Shown: one piece after another, positions 11,262 through 22,689 of the stretch
Position numbering within the stretch: the stretch's first letter is position 1
Layout of the letters: the number at the start of each line of letters is the position of its first letter
Source: Ovis canadensis
Taxonomy: Eukaryota > Chordata > Mammalia > Artiodactyla > Bovidae
Length of the DNA: 64,000 bases
Reading direction: 5' to 3'
NCBI RefSeq assembly: GCF_042477335.2
Contig: NC_091246.1
Coordinates: 215,201,501 to 215,265,500 of the forward strand
Made by a program: the position numbers and the translations under genes
The notes under the pieces: model-generated
The model's input: only the letters and a program-made list of their open reading frames with translations
Databases searched by the model: none
Told to the model about the DNA's origin: nothing

Positions 11262-11461
11262 TTTTTCTTCATATAAAAGGAAAAAAAGCTGTTACCATGT
11301 GGATTTGCTGAAAGCATTCAGTCTCACTCAGCCTAGACTCATTTTGCTTATTTTCTGGTCTTAACATTTTTTCAACAGTTGTGACTCTTAGAACTTCATG
11401 GACTCTAACCCACTTCTTAAACTCTGCATCCAGGTTGGTTTTGTTATTGTTGTTGTTTGTT

Positions 11462-11571
11462 TTTTGGCCACACACAGCATGCAGGGTCTTACTTCCCCAA
11501 CCAACGATTGAACCCATGGCCCCCACATTGGGAGCATGGCATCTTAACCACTGGACCACCAGGGAAATCCC
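11462..11571 (-). mobile_element. CHR-type tRNA-Glu SINE, minus strand
   Basis: Reverse complement of the cetartiodactyl CHR head. The signature end 'ggaccaccagggaaatccc' and the B-box complement 'cgattgaacccatgg' are clear. Confidence 0.85.
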
Positions 11572-12030
11572 TGTGCCTTCTGTTTTGTCTTATTGAAGTT
11601 TCACTTTCCAATCCCAGGTGGGGGAAAGGCTTCTCATCTCTGATTTTTTAATTTATTAGAAAATTTCCACTATTGAAGAACTACCATGCATTGGGAGAAC
11701 AGATTGCTTTCACTGTTGGATTAACAAACTCTACCAATAGCAACAAGTAGCATGACAAGGTCCTACTCAGCAGAAACCTCTTTGCAATGTTAAAAACAAA
11801 ACAAAACCCTTGAGGTCTTTGTAATTCATGGAGGATAAAGATTTAGACAAAACTTCAGGTAACAAGTAGGAGAATAACAGCAGTGAAAGTAATTAAAACT
11901 ATATATCTAGTGTTTAGAAGAACTTTTTGAAAATATTCTGAAGAAGAATCCTCCCACACTTTCCTTAATAAGATACCTCATGTATGATTATGCATGTCTC
12001 CTTCCTTATCATCAGCATTATATGCAAGAG
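11572..12030. other. Intergenic, no feature recognised
   Basis: AT-rich spacer. No gene or named repeat recognised. Confidence 0.4.
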
Positions 12031-12035
12031 TTTTT

Positions 12036-12402
12036 AAAAATTTACTTATTTTTAATTGAAAGTTAATTGCTTTACAGTAATGTGTTGGTTTCTCCCAAAC
12101 ATCAACATGAATCAGCCATAGGTTTACCCATGTTCCCTCCCACTTTAACATCCCTCTCACTTCCCTCCCCATCCCACCCCTACTAGGTTGTTACCCAGCT
12201 GGTTTGAATTCCCTGAGTCATACAGCAAATCCCCATTGGCTATCTATTTTCCATATGGTAACGTGTTTTTCCATGTTCTTCTGTCCATACATCCCAACCT
12301 CTCCTTCCTCCCCCACCAGCCATGTCCATAAGTCTGTTCTCAATGTCTATGTCTCTACTGCTGCTCTGCAGATAGGTTCATCAGTACCATCTTTCATACA
12401 CA
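12036..12402 (-). mobile_element. Ruminant L1 3' end, minus strand
   Basis: The plus strand is the reverse complement of the artiodactyl L1 3' UTR: 'ttaattgaaagttaattgc', 'tgtgttggtttctcccaaac', 'atgaatcagccataggttt', 'ctaggttgttacccagctgg', ending near 'ttcatcagtaccatctttc'. 5'-truncated and non-coding. Confidence 0.85.
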
Positions 12403-12409
12403 AGAACGA

Positions 12410-12552
12410 AAGTGAAAGCATTAGTCACTCAGTCATGTCCGACTCGTTGTGACCCATGCATGGTACTCTTTGTGTCCGTAGCTTGCCAGGCTCCTCTGTC
12501 CATGGAATTCTTCTGGCAAATGTACTGGAGTGGGTTGCCATTTCCTTCTCCA
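12410..12552 (-). mobile_element. BovA-type SINE monomer, minus strand
   Basis: Single BovA unit ('tcactcagtcatgtccgactcg', 'ggctcctctgtccatgg', 'ggagtgggttgccatttcc') directly abutting the L1 fragment. 'atatgcaaga' occurs on both outer sides (about 12020 and 12553), a possible shared duplication, but it may derive from the SINE end. Confidence 0.85.
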
Positions 12553-12562
12553 ATATGCAAGA

Positions 12563-13033
12563 ATGTTTTGAGGTTCTTGTTAAGGCCTTCAAGGAAGACT
12601 TGAAGACATCACAGCAACATCTATAATGAATAATCCTGTCAGGTGTACCAGTGGCAAAACTGAAGATCATGCAGGTTGACTCACTTGGTTGTTATTTGCT
12701 TATTTAGACTATCTGCATGAAACAAATCAGAAGTGTGGCTTGTTTCTTAGAGAGGTGCTACCCATAGTAGGCTGTATTCTTATGCTCAGTGACTCCTTGG
12801 TCATAGCTAAAAGAGGGACCCAGTGTTCCACACACCATATTCTGTTCCCCCTTCTGCCATTCCTGCTCACACTCTAGCAGGGGGATGACTCTGAAGGCTT
12901 GTTGGCTTTGAAAGCCTTCTGCCTATATGGGCCAGGCTGCATAGTTGCTTGTAGCCCAAAGGTGCTCTGCAAAGATAATTTACTGTCTAAGAAAGTACTG
13001 CATACAGAACTGGTCAAGCAATGGGTTGCACTT
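12563..13033. other. Intergenic, no feature recognised
   Basis: No gene or named repeat seen. Open frames are short and lack family signatures. Confidence 0.4.
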
Positions 13034-13044
13034 TTTAAAAACTT

Positions 13045-13749
13045 CAGTTCAGTTGCTCAGTCGTGTCTGACTCTTTGCGACCCCATGAATCGCAGCACGC
13101 CAGGCCTCCCTGTCCATCACCAACTCCCGGAGTTCACTCAGACTCACGTCCATAGAGTCCGTGATGCCATCCAGCCATCTCATCCTCAGTCGTCCCCTTC
13201 TCCTCCTGCCCCCAATCCCTCCCAGCATCAGAGTCTTTTCCAATGAGTCAACTCTTCGCATGAGGTGGCCAAAGTATTGGAGTTTCAACTTTAGCATCAT
13301 TCCTTCCAAAGAAATCCCAGGGCCGATCTCCTTCAGAATGGACTGGTTAGATCTCCTTGCAGTCCAAGGGACTCTCAAGAGTCTTCTCCAACACCACCAT
13401 TCAAAAGCATCAATTCTTTGGCGCTCAGCCTTCTCCACAGTCCAACTCCAACATCCATACATGACCACAGGAAAAACCATAGTCTTGACTTGATGGACCT
13501 TAGTCGGCAAAGCAATGTCTCTGCTTTTGAATATGCTATCTAGGTTGGTCATAACTTTCCTTCCAAGGAGTAAGCATCTTTTAATTTTATGGCTGCAATC
13601 ACCATCTGCAGTGATTTTGGAGCCCCCAAAATAAAGTCTGACACTGTTTCCACTGTTTCCCCATCTATTTCCCATGAAGTGATGGGACTGGATACCATGA
13701 TCTCCGTTTTCTGAATGTTGAGCTTTAAGCCAACTTTTTCACTCTCCAC
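13045..13749 (-). mobile_element. BovB LINE 3' fragment, minus strand, 11-bp TSD
   Basis: A perfect duplication tttaaaaactt at 13034-13044 and 13750-13760 bounds the copy. It covers the BovB C-terminal region and tail. Minus-strand frames 13749-13549 and 13675-13049 carry the end of the RT protein ('[18 protein letters not shown]', '[18 protein letters not shown]') joined through a frameshift near 13640. No YADD is present because truncation removes it. Inserted into older L1 sequence. Confidence 0.95.
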
Positions 13750-13760
13750 TTTAAAAACTT

Positions 13761-14283
13761 AGTAGACGGTTTTTTAAGGTGGTTTTAGGTTTACAGAAAA
13801 ATGAGCAGATAGTACAAAAGTTTCCATATATCCTCTCCTTTTTCCACTCACAACTTCTCCTGTTATTAACATTTTGCATTTAGTGTGGTTACAACTTGTT
13901 ACATTTGATGAACCAATATTGATTTGCTATTATTAACTAAAGTCCATACTTTGCATTAGGATTCACTCTTTGTGTTGTATAGTTCTATAAGTTTTGACCA
14001 AAAATATCATGTATCCCTCAATACAGTATGCTACAGAAGAGTTTCACCGCCCTAAAAATCTCCTGTGTTTCACCTTATCATCACTTCCCAACCCTGCTTT
14101 GACCCTTGATCCCGACTATCACTGATCTTTTTACCCTTTTCATAGTTTTGCCTTTTTTAGAATGTCGTCTAGTTGGAGTCATCCAGTATGTAGCCTTTTC
14201 AGATTGGCTTATTTTACTTAGCAATATGCACTTAAGATTCCTTTATGTCTTTTCATGGTGTGATAGCTCATTTCTTTTTTAAA
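13761..14283 (-). mobile_element. Old L1 (L1M) 3' end, minus strand, first of two
   Basis: Contains blocks typical of mammalian L1M 3' ends in reverse ('gtttacagaaaaatgagcag', 'ttccatatatcctctcc', 'gatagctcatttc'). The same blocks recur in the same order in the next element. Confidence 0.7.
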
Positions 14284-15230
14284 AAAGCCTCTTTTTTTTT
14301 TTTTTTTAAAGAACAAATTACAACACATTAGCAAAAATGTTCAGAAAGTACAGATTTCCCATATACTCCCCCTGCCCCCACACTTGCACGGCCTTCCCCA
14401 TTACCAACATCCTGCACCAGAGTGGTCCATTTGTTATAATAAATGGACCTACACTGACACATTATTATCACCGGCAACCACAGGTTACATTTAGGGTTCA
14501 CTGTTGGTGTTGTAGTCTACAGGTTTTGACAAATGTGCTATAACATGTATCTACCATTATAGTATCATAAGAAATATTTTCACTGCCTTAAAAATCCTCT
14601 GTGTTCCATTTATTAATCCCTTCCTCCTGTCAACCTCTAGTAACCACTGGTCCACTTTGCCTTTTTCCAGATTGTCATATAATTGGAATCAGCGTAAGTC
14701 GTCTTTTAAGATTGGCTTCTTTCATTTAGTAGTAGCATTTTATGGATGCTCTATGTCTGTTCATGATTTGATAGCTCTTTTCTTGTTTAGCACTGAATGA
14801 CATTTCATTATCTAGATGTACCAGAGTTTATTTATCCAGTCACCTAATGAATGACATGTTGGTGGCTTCCAGGTTTTGGTACATAGGAATAAAGCTGCCA
14901 AAAACAACTATATTTGAGTTTTTGTATGACAGAAGTTTTCAGCTCCTTTGGGTAAATAAATGCCAAGGAGTGCTAGAATGTTTGATAAGAGTACGCTTAG
15001 TTTGGTAAGAAGCTTCCAGACTGTTTCGCAAAGTAGCTGTACTATTTCCTATTCCCACCAACAGCAAATGAGAATTTCTGTTGTTCTACATCTCAGTCAA
15101 TATTCGTTGTTGCAGGCAATTTGGATTTTGGCCATTCTAATAAGCATGTAATTTAAATTTTGCTTTAACTTACAGTTCTCTAATGACATGATATGGAACA
15201 TCTTCTAATATGTTTATTTGCTATCTGTAT
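14284..15230 (-). mobile_element. Old L1 (L1M) 3' end, minus strand, second copy
   Basis: Begins with a T-run at 14291-14308, the reverse complement of an L1 poly(A) tail. It then repeats the order seen just before ('ttcccatatactcccc', 'gttttgacaaatgtgc', 'gatagctcttttcttg') and extends further into 'ttatccagtcacctaatg' and 'cccaccaacagcaaatgag'. It appears to have inserted into or beside the first copy. Confidence 0.7.
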
Positions 15231-15374
15231 GTCTTCTTTGGTGAGGTAAGCAGAAAGTGCAAACGAGAAATGAGAGTCTTCTCTCAAGGGACGCAAAGCT
15301 AGCTTGACTTAGGTAAGGCCCACCAAAGGGAACACCCAGGTACAAGGATGAAAAAAGTTTTGTCTTTTTTTGAT

Positions 15375-15621
15375 TCATTAATTTGGCTGCACTGGATCTT
15401 GGTTGTGGCACGTGGAATCTTCATGGAGTCGTGCAAGATCTTTCGTTGTGGTGCGAGAACTCTAGTTGTGGCACATGGGTTCCAGAGCACGTGGGCTCAG
15501 TAGCTGTGGTACCCAGGCTTAGCTGCTCCTCAGCATGTGGGATCTTCCCAGACCAGGGATCAAACCCATGTCTCATGCATTGGCAGGAGAATTCTTATCC
15601 ACTGCACCACCAGGGAAGCCC
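15375..15621 (-). mobile_element. CHR-type tRNA-Glu SINE, minus strand, long copy
   Basis: Reverse of a CHR element. The tail and middle show the recurring 'gttgtggcacatggg' and 'gtgggctcagtagctgtgg' modules. The head ends in 'gcaccaccagggaagccc', with B-box complement 'gggatcaaacccatg'. Confidence 0.87.
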
Positions 15622-15918
15622 AGTGTATTTTTATTTCCTTCTTTTACAGATGAGGAAACAGGCCAAGAAAAAAGATTTGGGATAGCTTAACAAACTGAAC
15701 GAGGGAAAAATAAAGTCCAAACACTCCTAGTAGAGAGGCTAGGAAAGGCTTTCATCGGGGAGCTGTGGGCATTGAACTATTCCTCCAGTCCTCAGATGCA
15801 CAGGTGTGTGGCCTTGGCAGTACAGCTTTGTGACTGGGGACATTATTATTTAATTTAACATTTGTAGCATATTCACATGTGAATATTGTTATTTGTGTAA
15901 TTATGAGAGTCTTTTTAT
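15622..15918. other. Intergenic, MIR-like scrap
   Basis: A MIR-like 'ttttacagatgaggaaacaggcc' at about 15643-15666 and nothing else recognised. Confidence 0.4.
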
Positions 15919-15922
15919 GTGT

Positions 15923-16114
15923 GTTAGTCGCTCAGTCATGTCTGACTCTGTGACCCCATGGACTATAGCTTGTCAGGCTCCTCTGTCTGTGGAGTTCTCC
16001 AGGCAAGAATACTGGAGTGGGTTGCCATTTCGTTCTCCAGATGCCCAACCCAGGGATCAAACCTAGATCTCCCAAATTTCCAGCAGATTCTTTACCATCT
16101 GAGCCACCAGGGAA
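15923..16114 (-). mobile_element. Bov-tA SINE, minus strand
   Basis: BovA body ('gctcagtcatgtctgactctg', 'ggagtgggttgccatttcg'), then the tRNA-like head reversed ('agggatcaaacctagatctcc', 'gagccaccaggga'). Confidence 0.92.
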
Positions 16115-16984
16115 TATAGTGAGCTTCTTTCTAATCTAAACCAGACAGAGAACTGATGATCACAGAGTTATCTGAGTTGGAAACTGGATCTTCCCAGGTT
16201 TCCCTGAGTTTAGCAGTTTGTTTGGATTTCATGTCATAGGTGATCAGCTTCCTAGTGTATTTATTTTGGCAATAGAAGGCGTAGGATATGCAAGAAATTT
16301 ATTGGAGACATTTCTCTTAAAAACTTGGTATTATACGTGGAAGTCTTCCTTCTTGAGCCCTTCTAAGAAGCAAAGCAAATCTCAGAAACTGTGAGGCTTG
16401 TTGCTTTTCCATATTTCTCTTCTGCAATTATTTCAGAGTTTCTTGGTATTGTTCATTGTTCTTCCTGGTTTTAGATCTCTCCCCCATCTCTAGCTTCCGC
16501 CTCTGCAGGGCACCCACCTACCCTTCCAGTTCCTCACATCTCTTTTCCTGCTTTGTTCAGTTCCCCTAGACTTTTGGTATAAGACTCCCTTCAAGCCAGA
16601 GTGTTTGGTCTGTTGCTCTAATATTTTTTTTCAGAGCGATTTTCCCAATATAAATTATACCCTCAATTACTTTTCTCTTCCTAGAGCAGTGAATCACATT
16701 TCAAGAAGCTGTTAGCCTGGGGACAGCTGGATACAGAGCCAGGAGGTTGAAGCCAGTGCCAGTTTGTCACTCATTTTCTGTTGACACTGCTGCAACAGGC
16801 CAAAATATGGCCTTGTGCTGGAGTCATCAGCAAAGGAAGTACCCTCAAAACCCATTCTAACTACAGTCATGTTCTCTGGCACCTATGAGTGGAGACCATG
16901 CTTTAGAGCATCAGCTTGTGTTTGGAGGCATGAAGAAAAATTAGCTTAAGGTAAGATGGCTTGATATTTGAGTAGATTGTCTTA
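16115..16984. other. Intergenic, no feature recognised
   Basis: No gene signature and no young repeat seen across about 870 bp. Confidence 0.4.
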
Positions 16985-17572
16985 ATGCCCCAAATCTTCA
17001 TTCTTCCCTATATTTCTGTCCTCTTCCATGTGACTTTGTAGTTCTTCCTGTAAAGAGATGAATGTCTTCTTCAACCACTGTTTCTTTTTCTTTTTTGGTC
17101 GCGTGGGATTTTCCCTGAATAAGAATCAAATCCATGCCTCCTGCATTGAGAGCTTGGAGTCTTAACCACTGGACTGCCAGGGAAGCCTCTCCAATCTACT
17201 GATTCTGACCATGACACCTGCTTTGTTCAATAGGATATTAGGAGAGGCTTGAAAGTATGCCTTTATCATTGGACCTTGGCCTCTTGCATCTTTCTCTTTC
17301 TATGAGAGGTTCATCTCTGGGCTGACCCACTGGTCCCAGGGAGGATGAGATAAATTGGTCAAAACTGCCCCAAGGAAGCCTTCCCAGCCAAACCAAGCCT
17401 AGAACAGAGCTGTCCAGTTCTACCCAGAGATATAGGAACAAACCCAGCCAAGTTCAGCAAGTCTGCCTAATGAAACTTCACATAAACTGCAGATGCTGGA
17501 GCTGAAGTAGAAAGTGCTTGTTGTTTTAAGACTCTGAATTTTGAGGTGTTTTGCCCCCCTAGCAATTGCGAT
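16985..17572 (+). mobile_element. MLT1-type MaLR LTR, interrupted
   Basis: The end 'gttgttttaagactctgaattttgaggtgt' resembles the MLT1 'gttttaagccactaagtttt' terminus. The earlier part 'tgtcctcttccatgtgactttg' fits an MLT1 start. The LTR is split by a CHR SINE at 17085-17187. Family assignment is moderate because the copy is very diverged. Confidence 0.5.
17085..17187 (-). mobile_element. CHR-type SINE fragment, minus strand
   Basis: 'aagaatcaaatccatgcctcc' and 'cttaaccactggactgccaggg' are the reverse-complemented CHR head. Inserted inside the older LTR-like sequence. Confidence 0.8.
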
Positions 17573-17789
17573 GAGGCCATGTCTCCAAGACTATTATGAT
17601 GATTACATAACCAACTAGAAACAAAAGTACTTTACAAACTTAAAATTGTAGGGAGTGAGTAAAAGGGAGTAGACTCTTGACGAAGCTCTGGATCTAGAAC
17701 CTGAAGATCTGAGTCCACCCAGATCATGGGGCCCATCCAGGCCCTCAATTCACTCTGTAAACTTGGACAGATAATTTAAATTTTCTGGG
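17573..17789. other. Intergenic, possible MIR remnant
   Basis: 'atctagaacctgaagatctgagtcc' and 'ctctgtaaacttggacag' are faintly MIR-like in reverse. Nothing else is recognised. Confidence 0.3.
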
Positions 17790-17885
17790 TATGTATATGT
17801 ATAACTGATTCACTTCGCTGAACACTTGAAATTAACACAGCATTGTAAATCAACTACACTCAAAAATAAATAAATAAATAAAAAG
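17790..17885 (+). mobile_element. Short L1 3' end with A-rich tail
   Basis: The terminal L1 signature 'gaaattaacacagcattgtaaatcaactaca' is followed by (AAAT)n. Similar strings on both sides ('aaattttctggg' and 'aaaatttctagg') suggest a target duplication. Confidence 0.7.
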
Positions 17886-17992
17886 GTAAAATTTCTAGGT
17901 CTTATCATCAAATTATAGAGCTGGCTTGCAGACTCAAACTATGAGAGCTTGAGATAATGTCAGGAAATTAATATGGGTCCCAGAACCTCATT

Positions 17993-18455
17993 CAGTTCAA
18001 TTCAGTCGCTCAGTTGTGTCCAACTCTTTGCGACCCCATGAATTGCAGCGTGCCAGGCCTCCCCTGTCCATCACCAGTTCCTGGAGTTCACTCAAATTCA
18101 CGTCTATCGAGTCGGTGATGCCATCCAGACATCTCATCCTCGGTCGTCCCCTTTTCCTCCTGCCCCCAATCCCTCCCAGCATCAGAGTCTTTTCCAATGA
18201 GTCAACTCTTCGCATGAGGTGACCAAAGTACTGGAGTTTCAGCTTTAGCATCATTCCTTCCGAAGAAATCCCAGGGCTGATCTCCTTCAGAATGGACTGG
18301 TTGGATCTCCTTGCAGTCCAAGGGACTCTCAAGAGTCTTCTCCAACACCACAGTTCAAAAGCATCAATTCTTTGCTTTGACACTCAGCTTTCTTCACAGT
18401 CCAACTCTCACATCCATACATGACCACTGGAAAAACCATAGCCTTGACTAGATGG
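17993..18455 (-). mobile_element. BovB LINE 3' fragment, minus strand
   Basis: Begins with the reversed BovB tail ('ttcagttcaattcagtcgctc') and runs to the 'gccttgactagatggacc' region. The minus-strand frame 18383-17997 covers the protein's C-terminal segment ('[18 protein letters not shown]'), with the usual late frameshift. Only a weak 8/10 flanking match (17983-17992 versus 18454-18463) was seen. Confidence 0.92.
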
Positions 18456-18532
18456 ACCTTATTGGTGAAGAGTTAAGAAAGGGATATGGAAGATGGGACA
18501 GAGTTCAGAAGGTATTTTCTTCAGGTGTAAGT

Positions 18533-18740
18533 ATGTGGCTTTAGTGGAAAAGAATCTGCCTGCCAATGCAGGAGACATAAGAGACTCAGGTTTGATCCCC
18601 GAGTTGGGAAGATCCCTGGAGGAGGGCATGGCCACCCATTCTAGTATTCTTGCTTGGAGAATCCCATGGACAGAGGAGCCTGGCAGGTTACAGCCCATTG
18701 GGTCACACAGAGTCCGACACGATTGAAGTGACTTAGCACG
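18533..18740 (+). mobile_element. Bov-tA SINE, plus strand
   Basis: Head 'gtggaaaagaatctgcctgccaatgcagg' with B-box-like 'ggtttgatcccc', BovA body, and end 'gagtccgacacgattgaagtgacttagcac'. Confidence 0.92.
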
Positions 18741-18744
18741 TATG

Positions 18745-19535
18745 CATCATGTTATACTCAAAGGAAAGGGTCAGATCCATTGAGTATTGGCTGATTTTAA
18801 ACAACAGGTTTGATTTAAGGCTAAAGAGATAGAATTGGAGCCCAGATATAAAATCAAGTCTCATTTCTCTAGAGAAAAAGATGCCGTCTTAAAAGTGTGA
18901 GATACATGAATAAGTAAGGGAAGCAAATGACTGTGAAAATTCTTATAGAAGATGCCTTTCTGACAGCCCTTCATTTGAAATAAAGCAAAGCTGAGGACAA
19001 TTATGAGGTCTTTGGTCAGAAAGAAAGAAAGATAGGAAGGTAATAGTCAGATATACCTGTGTGAGTTCCTATCTTCACTACCTTTAAATTTTCTTGGTCA
19101 TTTGTTACATGACCTTGGACAGGTCACTTATCCTAAGGGTAAGTGGAAGTATGCTTCATTCATCCACTACATATTAAATAGATGCAACATCCCAGGAAGT
19201 GCCCTGGACCCAGGGAATGAAACCGTGGGTAAGACTTGTTCCCTGAGCTGTCTATCCTTACATTGTCATTCACGTCAAAACATGTAATACTAGATTCTTT
19301 TTCAGAGGGGAAAATTATAGCTCAGAGAGATTAAGTGTCTTGTCCAAGATCATACAACTTAGAAAGATGAAAACTTACTCCTTTGACCCTGAAATCTGTG
19401 TTGATTCTACTGAATTATGCTGAATCTTCTTGTTGTATGATGTAATTTACAAAAAATTAATTTTTAAAATGTTGTTTTTGGAGGACATCTGTGTATGTAA
19501 AGTAAAATAGAGTCGTGTGCTTGTGCTTTTTAAAA
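18745..19535. other. Intergenic with MIR remnants
   Basis: MIR-like blocks at about 19305-19380 ('ggggaaaattatagctcag', 'attaagtgtcttgtccaagatc'). No gene seen. Confidence 0.4.
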
Positions 19536-19539
19536 ATAA

Positions 19540-19862
19540 TTTTATTTACTTATTTATTTTTGGTTGCACTGGGTCTCCACTGCTGCGTGGGCTTTCTCTA
19601 GTTGCAGAGAGCTGGGGTTCCTCTCCATTGCGGTGCATAGGCTTCTCACTGCTGTGGTTTCTCTCGTTTCAGAGCCTGTGCCCTAGGGCAGCTCGCGGGC
19701 TCAGCTGCTGTAGCTCCCCAGCTTTAGATCATAGGCTCAGTAGCCGTGGTACGTGGGCTTAGCTGCTCGGTGGCAGGTAGGATTTTTCAGGACCAGGGGC
19801 TGAACCCGTGTCTCCTGCATTGGGAGGCATATTCTTTACCACTGAACCACCAGGGAAGCCCA
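19540..19862 (-). mobile_element. CHR-type tRNA-Glu SINE, minus strand, near full length
   Basis: AT-rich tail ('tttatttacttatttatttttgg'), body modules ('ttgcagagagctggggttcc', 'gctcagtagccgtggtacg') and reversed head ending 'gaaccaccagggaagccc'. 'gtgcttg' occurs before the tail and again right after the head (about 19518 and 19863), consistent with a duplication. Confidence 0.87.
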
Positions 19863-20039
19863 GTGCTTGGGTTTTATTGTTTTTCTGTGGAGAAGCTGTG
19901 TGATTTATAAGACAAAGGATCAAGTTCTCAATTTCTGGGACTATGAAAGTAGGTCTCTCTATTGAATAGGAAAAGAGCTTAACTGTACAGAAATGATGGA
20001 ATGGCTTGATCAGTATGGATCTTCTGCTCAGTGGAATTC

Positions 20040-20337
20040 TTTAAAAACATTAAATACAATGACTATCTCTCCAGCTTTATAGGTAGGAGTGTAGATTGTT
20101 ATAACCCCTCAAGGAGGGCAATTTGAAAATATGTTTCAAAACTACAAACGAACATGCATTGGTTTTTAACAATTTTGACGTAAGGAACTTATTCTATAGA
20201 ATTATCCACAGATTACAAAATTATTCAGAACAGTGTTGTATTCCTAGTGAAATATTGGAAGTAATCTAAATGACTATCAATAGGAAACAGTTAAATAAAT
20301 TATGGTATATCCTTAGAATAAAATAGCATGCAGCTAT
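20040..20337 (+). mobile_element. Old L1 (L1M) fragment, plus strand
   Basis: 'gtgtagattgttataacccc', 'attctatagaattatccacag', 'aacagttaaataaattatggtatatcc' and 'tagaataaaatagcatgcagc' follow the order of L1M 3' ends. Confidence 0.65.
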
Positions 20338-20413
20338 GAGGAAGGCAGAAGAGAAGAAAGAGGAAGAGGAGAAGGAGGAAGGGGAAAAGGGAGAGGAGGA
20401 GGGGGAGGAAGAG
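20338..20413. repeat. Polypurine tract
   Basis: About 76 bases almost entirely A and G, with one pyrimidine near 20346. It starts where the L1 fragment ends, so it may have grown from its A-rich tail. Confidence 0.8.
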
Positions 20414-20559
20414 GCTCTTTCTGGTTCACATGGAACATTTCTAAGATGTCCTGCTAAGTAATGATACTATCATACCACTCATAAAGAGGGCAGACAGAGT
20501 GTCTGAAATTCCAGGAAGAAAAGATCACTTGGCTTGACTTACTGGATCAGAGGCAGTGA

Positions 20560-20772
20560 AAAGAAAGAAAGAAAAGAAAGTTAGTCACTCAGTCATGTCT
20601 GACTATTTTTGAGCCCATGGACTGTAGCCCACCAGGCTCCTCTGTCCATAGGATTCTCCAGGCAGGAATACTGGAGTGGGCTGCCATTCCCTTCTCCGGC
20701 AGATATTCCTCACCCTGGGTCTCCTGCATTTCAGGCAGATTCTTTACTGTCTGAGCCACCAGGGAAGCCCCA
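20560..20772 (-). mobile_element. Bov-tA SINE, minus strand, 12-bp TSD
   Basis: A perfect 12-bp direct repeat cagaggcagtga at 20548-20559 and 20773-20784 encloses a reversed Bov-tA that begins with its 'aagaaagaaagaaaagaaag' tail and ends 'tgagccaccagggaagccc'. Confidence 0.95.
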
Positions 20773-20784
20773 CAGAGGCAGTGA

Positions 20785-22689
20785 GTTTCCTCTTAATCAA
20801 TCTGTGCCACTTTTATGGACAGTGTGTCATATGAAAGGTGCTCAGGTACATTCTGTAAAAGATATAAAATGATATGAGAAAGATATAAAATCATAGGTAC
20901 TTTCATCTAGTACAGTCTAGTTGGGGGAATCCTAGTCACAAGTACAGCTTCTTGTTGAGAGACACAGCAGGGCAATGCAAACACACAACTTTAGTCACTG
21001 AACACGTGATTCATTAAGAATTATATTTATAGTAGAATGACGTTTAGTAGAACAAGTAGTTTCGCATGTAGCTGAGCGTCAACAAATCTAAAATTGGGAG
21101 TATAGTATTATAGATCTTTCTGCTTCTTTTCTTAGAGTGGGCTAAAATCAAGTCTTCCATCCCCAAATCCATGAATTGAAGTGGTTCAGTATTTTGTTTA
21201 TGAAACAAATTATTGAAAAAAACTCAAGGAAAAACATGGGGGAGGTTCATGATCTTTATGTATAAAAGACAACTAGCAATTGAAACCATCACATGATCAG
21301 AGAATGAACATGAAATCAACCTGTTAGGATAAGGAATACATTTAGGCTTGAGGGGATCGGCAGTCTTCCGGAGAATTTCATTTGAGTTAGGGAAGGATTT
21401 AGAAGAGGATTGTGGGAATTTACAAGAGGATTGTGGGAGTTAGGCAGGAGACTCAAGCAGAGTCAGAGTCTGCAATGAGCAAGGTGAGTTGGGGGCCAAG
21501 AGGACCACTTTGACTGGAGATAGGGAGATGGGTTTAGAGAGTAATTCAGTGCTAAAATCAGAATAATAGATTGGGGCAACACTGAGGAGGAACTTGGATG
21601 CCAAGATAAAGATCTGGAATTTTGCTCAGGTATTTGGGCCAGGGGCAACCTGCACAAGACAGGGTTTGGGGAAGTGTAATCTGGCCACCATTTGACAAGT
21701 GGATTGTAGCAGAGGAGATCTGAGGTTAGGAGACTCCTGGAGACCTGGATAGGAGTACAGGGACAAAGGGAAGAGGCCCAACCTAGTTCAGCGGCTGGAA
21801 GAGTAGAAAAAGAGAGGCAGGCATTGAGGGCTTATTCCTCACCCTACCCTGCCTGGACATGACTTTGATGTTCCCCTGGCAGGTTATAATTACTGCGACA
21901 GTCATTGTGTTGGGTTTTACAGGTGTGTGACACTGTCAATTGTGTAAGCACATCGAGGGCAATAGACGGTTGTGTCCTGTTGCCTCTCTTCCTCTGCAGA
22001 TCACTACTGCAAACTGCAAGCTGATACGGACGCTGTTTTCCAGCACACCCAGAGCCGCCCCAGCCTTCTGCTGTGTTGGCAGAGAAATCATAAACATGGG
22101 TAAATCCATTTCCTGAAAACAAAGGCTACAGGGCAAAAGTGATTCTTTAAAGTTATTTTTCTAATATTCGGTCAGAACTTTAATTGATGCTTTCATTGAA
22201 AAGGGGGTTACTAAAATAACCCCATTAATAAAAAAACTAACTAGATTATGAGTGCTATCATGTAAAGGGGTCCATGCTCTATTGTTAAGTAATAAAAGCA
22301 GGCTTACTGATAGTATCATTATGCACTACTTCTGCTAAAAGCTTTATATATGCTCTAAATAGGAAGTCTGGGAGGTCACCCTCCAGCTGGGGCACAGGAG
22401 ATGTGGGAAGAATGGTGCCCAGTCTGGGAAAGATCCTTTTTGCTTTTGAATAGCTGCAGAGTTTTACCAGCAGGTTAATGCTTATCATGAAAAGATTCTT
22501 AAAGGCACTTAGCACACCCCAGAGAAGGACCCCACATTGCCTTCCTCAGTTTCAAGCCTATATAGGAAAACAGAAGAAAATGTTAGTTAGAGAAATAAAC
22601 AGAAGCAGGGAGAGCGATAATAAAGGTCATCTGATGGCTTCTCCAGGCTGACTCCTGGAAGAGTCCAGTGTGGAAGAGTTCAGGCCAAT
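20785..22689. other. Intergenic, no gene recognised
   Basis: About 1.9 kb without a ruminant-specific insertion. 21400-21800 has the look of an old mammal-wide repeat that I cannot name. 'agaggattgtgggaa/gtt' is repeated in close tandem at 21402-21440. No coding signature. Confidence 0.4.

Noticed and set aside
17993-18463. 8/10 flanking match as a firm target-site duplication for the 18-kb BovB
   Set aside because: The right-hand copy overlaps BovB sequence itself ('gacctta'), so the match may be chance.
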